Of a stretch of 64,000 nt of DNA, positions 17,606 to 26,324 are shown piece after piece. Position numbers and translations under genes: made by a program. The notes under the pieces were generated by a model. The model made no database searches. It saw only the letters and a program-made list of their open reading frames with translations, and was not told where the DNA came from. Position 1 is the stretch's first letter. Each line of letters opens with the position of its first letter. Source of the DNA: JBBRSD01 sp038245725 (GTDB lineage Bacteria; Actinomycetota; Coriobacteriia; Anaerosomatales; JAAXUF01); NCBI GenBank assembly GCA_038245725.1, contig JBBRSD010000001.1, positions 248,001 through 312,000 of the forward strand. The letters run 5' to 3'.

Positions 17606-18031
17606 CTAGTCTCCTCCGCTCGGGTTGCCTCGCCCCCCACTGCTGTGCTCCGACGACGCACCTTCCCCGTTGTCGAGCACCGGCGGTTTCACGATTTCGA
17701 CCGAGTTGCCGTCCGAAGACGATGAACTCGCGCCGCTCTTGACCGACGTTGGAGTGCTTGGCTTCTTGGTGTTCGAGTAGTTCTTGCCCGAATTCGGCTT
17801 CGACTTAGAGGGTTTCGGAGAGACGATGCTGCTCGGAGCTGAGTGAGACGTCGCCGAGAGAGGGGCACTGACGGCGGACGAAACGGTCGATGTGACCGGG
17901 CGAGACGTGATCACGATCGGCACGTCGCCTGCGGTGGGACCATGGCCGGTGGAAGCAACAGCGACCCCGACCGCGGCGAGGCCGATAATTACGCCTATGA
18001 CGATTATCACCTTCACCGTGTGTCCCAACAT
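17606..18031 (-). CDS. Exported or anchored Ser/Thr/Pro-rich protein of a two-component operon
   Basis: A 141-residue protein with one hydrophobic N-terminal helix (VKVIIVIGVIIGLAAVGVAV), then a low-complexity, Ser/Pro/Lys-rich extracellular tail without cysteines. I recognise no family. Its stop is 1 nt before the response-regulator GTG, and that gene's Shine-Dalgarno lies within its last codons, so the two are translationally linked. It may be a sensor partner or target of the adjacent kinase; that is inference. Confidence 0.6.
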   Translation of the reverse strand: MLGHTVKVIIVIGVIIGLAAVGVAVASTGHGPTAGDVPIVITSRPVTSTVSSAVSAPLSATSHSAPSSIVSPKPSKSKPNSGKNYSNTKKPSTPTSVKSGASSSSSDGNSVEIVKPPVLDNGEGASSEHSSGGRGNPSGGD

Positions 18032-18070
18032 TGCATCGCCAGTTTCTCTACTCTGAGTTGATTATCACCT
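18002..18070. repeat. Direct repeat around the start of the two-component operon
   Basis: GATTATCACCT occurs at 18002-18012 (inside the first codons of the 141-residue gene) and again at 18060-18070 upstream of it, 58 bp apart. Such spacing around an operon start would fit autoregulation by the response regulator. Confidence 0.3.
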
Positions 18071-18090
18071 ATGCGGACGGTGTTGCGGGC

Positions 18091-19467
18091 CTAGCCACCA
18101 TTGGACGAGTCGTGGCATGCGATGCACGTGTGCGTCGTGAAGCCGTTGGGATGGCAGTTCGTGCATGCGAAGCTCTTTGAGGAGTGCTGTCCGCCGCGGA
18201 TGGGAGCGTGTGAGAAGGCCCAGCTCACGCCGGTGTTGTGATGGCAGTTCGAGCACTGGCCGGCGGCCATTCCGGCCGGTCGTGCGTGGCAGCTTGTGCA
18301 GTTCGCTCGGCTGCCCGGATGTGTGAACGCCCAGCTGACACCAGGCTTGCGATGACAGGTCGAGCACTGGCCGGCGGCCATTCCGGCCGGTCGTGCGTGG
18401 CAGCTAGCGCAGTTCGCTCCGATGCCAGGGTGCGAGAACGCCCAGCTAACGCCAGGCTTGCGATGACAGGTCGAACAGGCACCTGCGGCCATGCCTGCGG
18501 GGCGCGGGTGGCAGCTAGCGCAGTTCGCTCCGATGCCAGGGTGCGAGAACGCCCACGACTTCCCGGGCTGCTTGTGGCACGTCGCGCAGTCGCCGCGGAT
18601 GCTCGTGTGCTTCGCGGGACGGACGTGGCATGTCGAGCAGTCTGAGCCCGATGTGTGCGAGTGCATCCATGTCTTTGCCACCTGCTCGTGACAGCTCGTG
18701 CACTGCGTGGACGCGGGGTGAACCGCCGGACGGTTGTGGCATGAGGCGCAGTCAACGCCTGAGAGAGGGTGCGTGAAGACGAACTTCGGACCGGTCCGGT
18801 GACACGTCGTACACTCGCCACGCGGCTTGTGCTGCGGCGTGTGGCACGTCGAGCAAGCTGTCTTCGACATCGTGTGACAGCGAGAGCACACGACCGTGAT
18901 ATGTCCTGCCAGATCGGCGGCTCCGGCGTCGATGACGGCGAGGCTCGTGCCCGCCGACGCGGCGGCCGAGATGGCGGTGGGGTTGAGGATTCCCGCCTGC
19001 TGAAGCGTTGAGGCGGGCACCGCGTGGCCGGCCGTCTGGTGGCAGCTCGCGCACGTGCCCCGGGTCGCGTGCGTCTTGTGGCTGAAGCCAGGTACGAGAA
19101 CGGTCACGGTCGTATGACAGCGGATGCATCGCGAATCGGGGACCTCAGTCGGAGTCATGCGCGGGAAGGACGTGTCGCTCCGGAAGTGAGCGACGACCTC
19201 CTTGAGGGCCGAGAACTTGTGAGTCAGCCGAGCGGTCTGACCTGGTTCTACATGGCATTCGAGACACGAAGCGTCGCGATGGGGACCTTGGGACCATGCC
19301 GAGAGGTACGGACTCATCTCATGGCAGGTGGAGCCGCAGAACGACGGTTTGTCGGTCGCGTGGGCGATGCCAAGGAACGCGGCAGCACCAACGCCGATAG
19401 CCACCAGGCCGACAAGCAGCCAGGTGCCTACCTTGCGAGATATTCTCCACGTCACTGGACTTGTCAT
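18091..19467 (-). CDS. Membrane-anchored multihaem c-type cytochrome with 19 haem motifs
   Basis: A 458-residue cytochrome. An N-terminal membrane helix (residues about 13-35) resembles NapC/NrfH anchors. Eighteen CXXCH motifs follow, plus a first motif that reads CGSTCHEM, a CX3CH form. The C-terminal part consists of tandem 37-residue modules (WAFSHPGIGANC, CASCHARPAGMAAGQC), each with two haems. The anchor suggests it takes electrons from the quinone pool and passes them outward; this is inferred from NapC-like proteins. It precedes the two-component operon on the same strand. Confidence 0.92.
   Translation of the reverse strand: MTSPVTWRISRKVGTWLLVGLVAIGVGAAAFLGIAHATDKPSFCGSTCHEMSPYLSAWSQGPHRDASCLECHVEPGQTARLTHKFSALKEVVAHFRSDTSFPRMTPTEVPDSRCIRCHTTVTVLVPGFSHKTHATRGTCASCHQTAGHAVPASTLQQAGILNPTAISAAASAGTSLAVIDAGAADLAGHITVVCSRCHTMSKTACSTCHTPQHKPRGECTTCHRTGPKFVFTHPLSGVDCASCHNRPAVHPASTQCTSCHEQVAKTWMHSHTSGSDCSTCHVRPAKHTSIRGDCATCHKQPGKSWAFSHPGIGANCASCHPRPAGMAAGACSTCHRKPGVSWAFSHPGIGANCASCHARPAGMAAGQCSTCHRKPGVSWAFTHPGSRANCTSCHARPAGMAAGQCSNCHHNTGVSWAFSHAPIRGGQHSSKSFACTNCHPNGFTTHTCIACHDSSNGG
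18251..18583. repeat. 111-bp tandem repeats within the 19-haem cytochrome gene
   Basis: Three consecutive units begin near 18251, 18362 and 18473. The first two are nearly identical in DNA, including silent positions, and the third is more diverged. Each encodes 37 residues with two CXXCH sites, so expansion or contraction would add or remove haem pairs in steps of two. Confidence 0.8.
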
Positions 19468-19702
19468 GCGCGCCGTCCCGTCGTCAGTTCACGCCGTTGG
19501 GATTATCTTCGTCTCCGCAGGTGAGGGCTGCATGAGGGGTGCGTGAGAACTTCCTCACGGTCAAACGCCGCCTCGTCGTCGCGCGTGGCGGGGATCCGGC
19601 GGTTTGACACAGCATCGCACGCTCGAGAGAATGCCGAGGACATGGGGCAGGCGATTCTCGGCGGGCGTTTGCGCTCATCGTCGCCGGGCGAAGGGGCGAG
19701 AC

Positions 19703-22498
19703 GTGAAGTCACAGCCCGCAATCGAGCCGAAAGCGTCACCGGTCGGGATTCAGAAGCATGGGCGTCCGCGTCTGGTCGGCGTGTTGGGGTGCCTGGCGGC
19801 GCTTATCGTGGGCGAGGTCCTGGTCTTTCGCTATCTGTTCCAGTACGGGATCTCCAACATCGCGGCCGTCGATGGGGCCTCACAGCACTTTCCCGCGTTT
19901 CTGTACTTCCACGAATGGTTGACCGCCGCTCTGCGCGGGCATGCCGCAGGGTACGGGATGTGGTCTTGGCGACTCGGCCTCGGGTCCGACGTGCTCACCA
20001 CGCTCTCGTACTATCTTGCCGACCCCTTCGGCTGGCTGAGCCTCCTGTTCCCGGCGCACGTGCTCGAGAGCGTGTACGAGGCACTCTTCTTCCTCAGGGT
20101 TCTGTGCGCGGGACTTGCGGGATACGCGTATCTGCGGACGATGCGCGGGACGCGATTTGCCGCCACAGCCGGGGCGCTCGTCTACGTCTTCTCCGGTTAC
20201 CTGCTGCAGCTCACCATCCGCCACCCATACTTCGTCGACCCGATGGTCTGGTTCCCGCTGATCCTGATCGGCACGGAACGGGTACTCGCGCATCGAAGGT
20301 GGTACCTGCTCGTCGTCGCCATTTATGTTGCGGCTTCGAGCAACTTCTACTTCTTCTACCAGCTGGGCATCATCGCCACTGTGTATGCGGCAGCGCGGTG
20401 GGTCGAAATCACCAAGCCCGGCGACCGGCTCCGCAAGCTCCTTCCGGACGCGTTGCGGATCGCCGGCTTGTACGTGCAGGGGGCGGTGCTCGCCGCTTGG
20501 GTGCTCGTGCCGCTCGCGCTCGCGGTGTTCGCGAGTTCGCGTGAAGTCTCGCACTACGGCCTGCGGTTGTCGTTCACCGCCAGGACCTACGCCACCTACC
20601 TCGTCGCACTCGTGTCAGCGCGTGGCGGTGCGAACGCGTTTTCCGGCGGGTTCGCCATGCTCGGAATCCTCGCTGCAGGCGTCGTGGCATTGCGCCGCGG
20701 CAACACCGCGCTCAAGTTCATGCTCATCGCGCTTGCGGCTTTCGCGATGTCTCCGATTCTCGGCCTCGCGGTCAACGAGTTCACGTTTCCCAGCTACCGC
20801 TTCTTGTTCGTGGCTGGGCTGTTCCTCGGCTTGGCGGTCACGGTCGTTCTCTCCGATCCGCATCCGCTCTCGCGTCGGGAACTTGCCCTGACCGGGATCG
20901 GCCTGGTCGTCTTCGCGGTGATCGATATCTGGGCATGCAGGAGGCTGGGACACCGGCTGGCACTCGTGGTCGTGCCGCTCGGCATCGGCGCGCTTTCTTG
21001 GGCGCTATTTGCCCTGGAGCGGCTCGTTCGCGGCTCCGCCAGGGCCGAAGGCGACGACGGCTCGAGGCGGGCCGGCAATCTGGCGATCGCCTCACGCGTA
21101 GGCCTGGTCGCTTTGGTGCTCGTGGGCATTGCGGCCAACGGCGTGGCCTCCTACGACCGGCGGTACAACCCCGCGCTCAAGAGTTTCTTGCCCGTCGGGA
21201 CAGCCCTCAGCCGGTACACGAACGACGCGGGCACGGTGGCGCCGTCGCTTCCCGTCGATGGGTTGCAGCGCATCGACAAACAGCGCGGGGTCCTGGGAAG
21301 CGATCTGGGAGCCATTCAGGACAACGACGCGCTCGTGCAGGGGTTCCACGGCTTGGACTTCTACTACTCGATCATGGCCGACGCTCTGCACGAGTATGCG
21401 AAGGGACTGGCCGATCGAGCGAAGCGGCTTTCCTTCGACTCTGAGGGTTTCGACGACCGCGCCGCGCTCGACACCTTGGGCGCGGTCAGGTACTACATCG
21501 CCCCGTCCGAGGGGTCCAGCTTCGTGCCGTATGGCTTCGCGCCGAGGTCGACGCTGGGCACCGAGACCGTGTACGAGAACCGCTACGCTCTGGCGGTGGG
21601 CTACGTGTACCACGCGGTCATCGCATCTGAGACGTATTCGGCCCTGTCGCCCCTCGACAAGCAGCAGGCCCTTCTGCAGGGTGTCGTCCTGGCGGATGGT
21701 GAGGCTCCTGCTGTGCGGCGGATCCTGCCCACTCCCGAGACGATCGAGGTCACCCACACGCTCACGCCAGGCAGGGGTCTGTCGTGGGATGAGGCTACCG
21801 GGAGCATCTCGATCGACAAGAAGCGAGCCTCAGCGACTCTCACGTTCACTCCGGTCATCGACTCAGAGACATACGTCGAGATGAATGGAGTGAGCTTTAA
21901 GGGTGGGCCGCAGTTGGCGGTTACGGTCAAGACCGCCGACGCCCGCAAGACCCACTGGTTCGTCGCAGCCTCACGCGGCTACTACTGGGGAGACAAGACG
22001 TTACTCGTCAACCTGGGTTACTCGTCACACGGCGTTTCACGCGCCAAGATCGCCTTCCTCGATGCCGCCAAGGTGCGCTATTCGTCGCTAAAGGTCATCG
22101 CGGTGCCCATGGCCCATTTCGGCGAACACGTTCAACGCCTTCAGGCCGAGGAGATGCACGACGTTCGCGTCGGGACCGACGCTTTGTCGGGAACCGTGAT
22201 CTCCCAAGGCGCCGGCGTGCTGTTCCTCAGCGTCCCCTACAGCACCGGCTGGCGCGCCACAGTGGATGGGGTTCCGGCTCCCCTCCTGCGTGCCAACATC
22301 GGGTTCAGCGGGATCGCGGTCGCTTCGGGCGAGCACCGCGTTGAGCTGCGCTACGCCACTCCCGGCCTGGGCACCGGCTCGGCGGCCAGCCTGCTGGCCC
22401 TCGTCCTGGCGGTAGCGCTCGCGATTGCGACCGAGATGAAGCTTGCGGGCGAGCGAAGAGGCGAGACGGCGGGGGCCGCGAAGGGCCACGCTGGCTGA
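19703..22498 (+). CDS. YfhO-family multi-spanning membrane protein
   Basis: A 931-residue protein from GTG 19703 (AAGGGGCGAG upstream). It has a dozen or so membrane helices in the first 480 residues, and a large extracytoplasmic C-terminal domain closed by a last helix (ASLLALVLAVALAIATEM). Family signatures of YfhO proteins are present: DGASQHFPAFLYFHEW near the first loop and FYFFYQLGIIATVYA. YfhO members are implicated in glycosyl transfer onto cell-wall polymers. Exact substrate unknown. Confidence 0.8.
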   Translation: MKSQPAIEPKASPVGIQKHGRPRLVGVLGCLAALIVGEVLVFRYLFQYGISNIAAVDGASQHFPAFLYFHEWLTAALRGHAAGYGMWSWRLGLGSDVLTTLSYYLADPFGWLSLLFPAHVLESVYEALFFLRVLCAGLAGYAYLRTMRGTRFAATAGALVYVFSGYLLQLTIRHPYFVDPMVWFPLILIGTERVLAHRRWYLLVVAIYVAASSNFYFFYQLGIIATVYAAARWVEITKPGDRLRKLLPDALRIAGLYVQGAVLAAWVLVPLALAVFASSREVSHYGLRLSFTARTYATYLVALVSARGGANAFSGGFAMLGILAAGVVALRRGNTALKFMLIALAAFAMSPILGLAVNEFTFPSYRFLFVAGLFLGLAVTVVLSDPHPLSRRELALTGIGLVVFAVIDIWACRRLGHRLALVVVPLGIGALSWALFALERLVRGSARAEGDDGSRRAGNLAIASRVGLVALVLVGIAANGVASYDRRYNPALKSFLPVGTALSRYTNDAGTVAPSLPVDGLQRIDKQRGVLGSDLGAIQDNDALVQGFHGLDFYYSIMADALHEYAKGLADRAKRLSFDSEGFDDRAALDTLGAVRYYIAPSEGSSFVPYGFAPRSTLGTETVYENRYALAVGYVYHAVIASETYSALSPLDKQQALLQGVVLADGEAPAVRRILPTPETIEVTHTLTPGRGLSWDEATGSISIDKKRASATLTFTPVIDSETYVEMNGVSFKGGPQLAVTVKTADARKTHWFVAASRGYYWGDKTLLVNLGYSSHGVSRAKIAFLDAAKVRYSSLKVIAVPMAHFGEHVQRLQAEEMHDVRVGTDALSGTVISQGAGVLFLSVPYSTGWRATVDGVPAPLLRANIGFSGIAVASGEHRVELRYATPGLGTGSAASLLALVLAVALAIATEMKLAGERRGETAGAAKGHAG

Positions 22499-22560
22499 CG
22501 ACCGGACCGGGATGGAGCACCCGCGGATGGCACCTCGTGGTGCGACCTGCGGCAACACGG

Positions 22561-22566
22561 TATCCT
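22561..22566 (+). promoter_or_regulatory. -10 box just ahead of tRNA-Sec
   Basis: TATCCT ends 6 nt before the first base of the tRNA, so transcription could begin at or very near nucleotide 1 of the mature tRNA. A -35 box is not evident. Confidence 0.3.
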
Positions 22567-22572
22567 GTTGGT

Positions 22573-22669
22573 GGAGGCGGTTCTCGGCTGGTGCTGGGCT
22601 TGGTCTTCAAAACCACAGTGGGGCGTGAAGAGCGTCCCGGGTGTGTTCGATTCGCACACGCCTCCGCCA
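22573..22669 (+). tRNA. selC: tRNA-Sec (anticodon TCA)
   Basis: A 97-nt tRNA with encoded CCA. The 8-nt acceptor GGAGGCGG pairs over seven positions with CGCCTCC. A 6-bp D stem (CTCGGC with GCTGGG) has a 4-nt loop, as in selenocysteine tRNAs. The anticodon loop CTTCAAA holds TCA at 22607-22609. A long variable arm (GGGGCG with CGTCCC) and the T arm with TTCGATT follow, then discriminator G and CCA. The long acceptor plus long variable arm identify tRNA-Sec. The 27:43 position appears mismatched (T-C). Confidence 0.95.
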
Positions 22670-22766
22670 CGTGCGCAAAACCGGCGTATCGCAGATGCAG
22701 ACGCCGTTGCTTCAGTCATGCCAGGGGTTGTTGACGCGATCCCGCAGAGTTTGGAAGGGGAGCACG

Positions 22767-23255
22767 ATGCGTGTTCGGTTGATCGCGGTGGCCGTGCTGG
22801 CTGTCGTGGCTTCGGCAGCGCTTGGTGGCTGCGCGAGCGTGAAGAGCTCGCTGGACGCCAGGTTCACGCCCAAGCCCCAGCTCATCACGCAGGAGGCCAC
22901 TGTTGCTGCCACCGGCGCATCGATTATCGGGAAGATCCCTCCCGGCTTTCCGCGCACGTTGCCCATGTGGCCGGGAGCGAGGGTCTACAGGACCAAGGTC
23001 ACCAACACTCGCAACGGCAAGCCGTCCTACATTCTGTCGACGTGGACGCGAGATCCCTTCGCCGACGTCCTCGCCGGTCTCGGCAAGGGCTTCCTCGATG
23101 GTGGCTGGAAGGTCAGGGGTACCGACGTCAGCATCGACAAACAAAAGGTCGTCATTCTCACGATCTCCGGATTGGGCAGCGAGGGCATCGTCACGGTGAG
23201 CCAGATCGCCTCGAGACCGGTGACCATCGACTACGTGGTGGGACCGAAGAAGTAG
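22767..23255 (+). CDS. Small lipoprotein of unknown function
   Basis: A 162-residue protein with a lipoprotein signal (RVRLIAVAVLAVVASAALGG then Cys at about residue 22). The start ATG 22767 follows GGAAGGGGAG. The mature part contains IPPGFPRTLPMWPGARV and a repeated mixed alpha/beta pattern, similar to small secreted proteins of actinobacteria, but I cannot name a family. It lies between tRNA-Sec and a nitroreductase gene. Confidence 0.7.
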   Translation: MRVRLIAVAVLAVVASAALGGCASVKSSLDARFTPKPQLITQEATVAATGASIIGKIPPGFPRTLPMWPGARVYRTKVTNTRNGKPSYILSTWTRDPFADVLAGLGKGFLDGGWKVRGTDVSIDKQKVVILTISGLGSEGIVTVSQIASRPVTIDYVVGPKK

Positions 23256-23302
23256 CGCCCACGGGTACAAACTGCGGTACCGCCCGAACCGAAAGGAACC
23301 GC

Positions 23303-23818
23303 ATGGACACCCTCGAGGCAATCCATTCACGTCGCAGCATCCGCCAGTACGCCGAGACGCCCGTTACCGACGAGCAGCTCGAGACGTTGCTGCGCGCGGC
23401 CATGGCCGCACCGTCCGCCGGCAACCAGCAGTCGTGGCGCTTCATCGTGGTGCGAGACGCCGAGACCCGAGCCAAGCTTGCGGTCGCCACGCCGTACGGC
23501 GCACCCATGGGACGAGCCCCGCTTGGAATTGTCGTCTGCGGTGACGCATCTGCCGAGAAATTCCCAGACAACTGGGCGAACGACTGCGCGGCGGCGGTGG
23601 AGAACTTGTTGATCGCAGCTCAGGCGATCGGTCTCGGCGCAGTGTGGCTCGGCGTGCATCCGGGGGAGGCGCGCGAGGAGGCCGTGGCCGCTATCGTGGG
23701 CACGCCACCGCACATCCGCCCGTTCTGCATGGTGGCAGTGGGCGTTCCTGCGGCACCCGGCCCCGAGGTCGACCGCTACCGGCCGGAGCTTGTGTTCTCG
23801 GAGGGCTGGGGCGAGTGA
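23303..23818 (+). CDS. Nitroreductase-family flavoprotein
   Basis: A 171-residue FMN-dependent nitroreductase-like protein. It begins MDTLEAIHSRRSIRQYAETP and carries the FMN-binding regions SRRSIR and APSAGNQQSWRF, plus GLGAVWLGVHPGE near residue 112. These enzymes reduce nitroaromatics, quinones or flavins with NAD(P)H. AAAGGA precedes the ATG. The end overlaps the GTG start of the next gene by 4 nt, so it may share a transcript with the ABC exporter. Confidence 0.88.
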   Translation: MDTLEAIHSRRSIRQYAETPVTDEQLETLLRAAMAAPSAGNQQSWRFIVVRDAETRAKLAVATPYGAPMGRAPLGIVVCGDASAEKFPDNWANDCAAAVENLLIAAQAIGLGAVWLGVHPGEAREEAVAAIVGTPPHIRPFCMVAVGVPAAPGPEVDRYRPELVFSEGWGE

Positions 23819-24495
23819 CCGCACTGCTCGAAGCGCGCAACCTCGTCGCGACGATGCCTGCCGAGACGGGCTCAGCTCGCGTGCTCGACGGCATCTCGCT
23901 CGTGCTCGACCCGGGCGAAGTCGTTGACATCACCGGCCCATCGGGCTCGGGCAAGACGACCCTGCTGCGCGCGCTCGCGCGTCTGCTGCCCGGCGCCACT
24001 GGAACCCTCCTCCTCGATGGCGTACCCGCCGAGAAGATCGTCTCGCAGCACTGGCGAGCGTCGGTCGCGCTGCTGCCGCAGAAGCCCGCCATCGCCGCGG
24101 GCGATGTGCGCGCCAATCTGCTGCTGGCGTGGTCTCTGCGCGTCCGGCGCCTTCACGCGCGTCCGAGCGACGCCGCACTCAACGCAGCGCTCGCACGAGT
24201 TCACCTCGACGACATCGCGCTCGACCGTGACGCTGTACGGCTTTCGGTCGGCCAGGCGGCGCGCATCGCGCTGCTGCGCGTGTTGCTCACCGAGCCGCGC
24301 GTGCTGCTTCTCGACGAGCCTGACGCCGCGCTCGACGACGCCTCCGCGGATGCCGTCTCCGTCCTCACGCGCGATTTCGTCGCCGGGGGCGGCGCCGTGA
24401 TGCGCGTGCGGCATCATCGCGCCGACGGGCTCGCGGATAGGCGGCTGTTGCTCTCGGGAGGCGATCTCGTGGTCGCGCAGGAGATGACGCAGTGA
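23815..24495 (+). CDS. fetA: ABC transporter ATP-binding protein (FetA-like)
   Basis: A 226-residue ATPase with Walker A GPSGSGKTT near residue 41, a weak signature LSVGQAARIAL near 143, and Walker B VLLLDEPDAALDD near 165. The signature has V where LSGGQ has G. It overlaps both neighbours by 4 nt (GTGA), showing tight coupling. The next gene is a FetB-family permease, so it is the FetA partner, associated in E. coli with iron export under oxidative stress. Confidence 0.8.
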   Translation: MTALLEARNLVATMPAETGSARVLDGISLVLDPGEVVDITGPSGSGKTTLLRALARLLPGATGTLLLDGVPAEKIVSQHWRASVALLPQKPAIAAGDVRANLLLAWSLRVRRLHARPSDAALNAALARVHLDDIALDRDAVRLSVGQAARIALLRVLLTEPRVLLLDEPDAALDDASADAVSVLTRDFVAGGGAVMRVRHHRADGLADRRLLLSGGDLVVAQEMTQ

Positions 24496-25295
24496 CGAGT
24501 GCAGCCGGCGGCGTCATCCCCATCGGTCCCTGGCAGCTGGCGCTGGCCACACTCTTCGTCGTCTTCGTAGGCATCGTCTCGCTCCGGCTCTCGCTCGGCA
24601 TCACGAAAGACCTCGCGATCGCGACTGTCCGCACCTACGTGCAACTGCTCGCTTTAGGATTCATCTTGCGCTGGGTGTTCGGCATCAACTCCGTATGGCT
24701 CGTTCTCGGCTTGCTCGTCCTGATGGTGCTCATGGCGTCCCGGATCCTCATTCAGCGCAGCCCCGACGCGCCGAAGGGAATCTTCGCGAGCGCGTTCGTC
24801 TCGATGGCGCTCACCGGCTTCATAGTCACGTTCGCCGTGACCGGCGTGATCGTGCAGGTCAAGCCGTGGTACCTGCCCCAGTACGTCATCCCGCTTGCAG
24901 GGATGGTCATCGGCAACTCTATGAATGGCATCGCGCTCTCACTCGAGCGAGTCTTCGCCGATCTCGACTTGAGGGACAACGAAGTGCTGGCGCTCACCGC
25001 GTTGGGCGCGACGCCGTGGGAGGCGTCACACGGCGCGATCCGGCTCGCGCTGCGCGCGGGACTCATCCCCACTATCAACTCCATGGCGGCCGCGGGAATC
25101 GTATTCATCCCCGGCATGATGGCGGGCCAGATCCTCGCGGGCGCCGACCCGGTTACCGCGACCGGCTACCAGATCGTCGTCATGTTGATGGTCGCGGCCG
25201 CCACCGCGTTGGGTAGCGTCGTCGCGCTCATGCTCACGTACCACCGTCGGTTCACCGGCGACGGAGTCTTTCTCGAGAAGGGCTTCCGCCAGTAG
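24492..25295 (+). CDS. fetB: FetB/UPF0014-family metal exporter permease
   Basis: A 267-residue permease with about seven membrane helices. Family hallmarks are TVRTYVQLLALGFIL near residue 40 and PLAGMVIGNSMNGIALSLER near 135, then LGATPWEASHGAIR and GIVFIPGMMAGQILAGADP. GTG start overlaps the ATPase stop by 4 nt. FetB proteins export iron with FetA; metal specificity here is inferred from homology. A strong terminator hairpin follows the gene. Confidence 0.88.
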   Translation: MTSAAGGVIPIGPWQLALATLFVVFVGIVSLRLSLGITKDLAIATVRTYVQLLALGFILRWVFGINSVWLVLGLLVLMVLMASRILIQRSPDAPKGIFASAFVSMALTGFIVTFAVTGVIVQVKPWYLPQYVIPLAGMVIGNSMNGIALSLERVFADLDLRDNEVLALTALGATPWEASHGAIRLALRAGLIPTINSMAAAGIVFIPGMMAGQILAGADPVTATGYQIVVMLMVAAATALGSVVALMLTYHRRFTGDGVFLEKGFRQ

Positions 25296-25345
25296 CTGAT
25301 CGGCACGCGAGTCACGGAGCGCGGTCCGATGGCGCGCGAACGAAG

Positions 25346-25382
25346 CGAAGCCCCGCTGCGATCGAGTCGCAGCGGGGCTTCG
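25346..25382. terminator. Bidirectional terminator between fetB and the DUF5684 gene
   Basis: A perfect 16-bp stem (25346-25361 with 25367-25382, core AAGCCCCGCTGCGA) with a 5-nt loop lies between two convergent genes. No long T-run flanks it, but its position and stability fit a shared terminator. Confidence 0.65.
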
Positions 25383-25402
25383 TAGTTGGCGCGGGTGGTC
25401 GC

Positions 25403-26125
25403 TTACGCTGGAGGTACCTGGGTGGGAGGCGCAGGCGGGGCCGCCGGAGGCTCGTAGGTCGGAGCGGCGGGAGGAGCCGGCGCCGCGGGCGGCGTCGGAG
25501 GTGCGTACGTAGGGGGTGCAGGAGGCGTGTACGCCGGTGGTGCAGGAGGCGTGTACGCGGGCGGCGCAGGAGGCGTGTAGCCGCCACCGGGAGGCGGAGG
25601 TGCGTAGCCGCCAGCGGGCGGGGTATAGCCGCCACCTGCGTAGCCGCCAGGCATTCCCGGTCCGCCGGCGGGCGTGTCAGGCAGGCCGAATCCGCTTGCC
25701 TTCGGGCCGAGGTACTGCGCGGACCCGAATCCCAGCATCGGCACGAACACGAAGCTCAGCAGTACCATCCCGATCGCGAAGCCGACGTCCTTGCCGAACG
25801 ACTTTGCCAGGTCCCAGTAGAGAATGAACAGTACGACGAGTACTGCAAGCGAGCCGATGACCGGGATGAACGCGAGGAGCAACAGCGCGAGCCACCACGT
25901 TGGCCTTCCCACGATCTGCAACAAGATGTAGATGTTGTAGATGGGTACGATGGCCGCCCAACCCGGCTGGCCGGCCTTCACGAAGATCTTCCACAAGCCT
26001 GCGATGACGAGCACCAAGACAGCCAACATGACCAGCGAGTACACGCCGAAGAATGCGAGCATCCCCGCTGTCGCGGCTCCACTTACGGCACTATCTGCGG
26101 CGCCGCCCGGATAACTGTTATACAT
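25403..26125 (-). CDS. DUF5684-type membrane protein with Pro/Gly/Tyr-rich tail
   Basis: A 240-residue protein. Residues about 20-130 hold four membrane helices with the family motif KAGQPGWAAIVPIYNIYILL. The C-terminal 95 residues are a cytoplasmic or surface low-complexity tail with repeated YTPPAPPA units. The ATG at 26125 follows AAAGGTGGAGGG; an in-frame ATG 18 bp upstream is possible. Function is unknown; relatives have been annotated as signal-peptidase-like or transporter-like proteins without proof. Confidence 0.75.
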   Translation of the reverse strand: MYNSYPGGAADSAVSGAATAGMLAFFGVYSLVMLAVLVLVIAGLWKIFVKAGQPGWAAIVPIYNIYILLQIVGRPTWWLALLLLAFIPVIGSLAVLVVLFILYWDLAKSFGKDVGFAIGMVLLSFVFVPMLGFGSAQYLGPKASGFGLPDTPAGGPGMPGGYAGGGYTPPAGGYAPPPPGGGYTPPAPPAYTPPAPPAYTPPAPPTYAPPTPPAAPAPPAAPTYEPPAAPPAPPTQVPPA

Positions 26126-26324
26126 CCCTCCACCTTTCCGCATTAGCCGCTTCGAGAACGGCCCCTCTCCATGGATTGGAAATACCCCTTTTCGGCGGGA
26201 ACCACTCGGCGGGTCGCGGCGAAGCGTTTGTGACTGATACGATTGCCCTCGAGCGCTTCTCCTCTCGGCCGAGTCTGCTACGGTGCAGCGGGTGGCGTCG
26301 AATACGCAATCTTCGGGAGGGTCA

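Noticed and set aside
18251..18583. Regular repeats considered as a CRISPR array
   Set aside because: Units are 111 bp, in frame, protein-coding and without unique spacers; they are tandem cytochrome modules.
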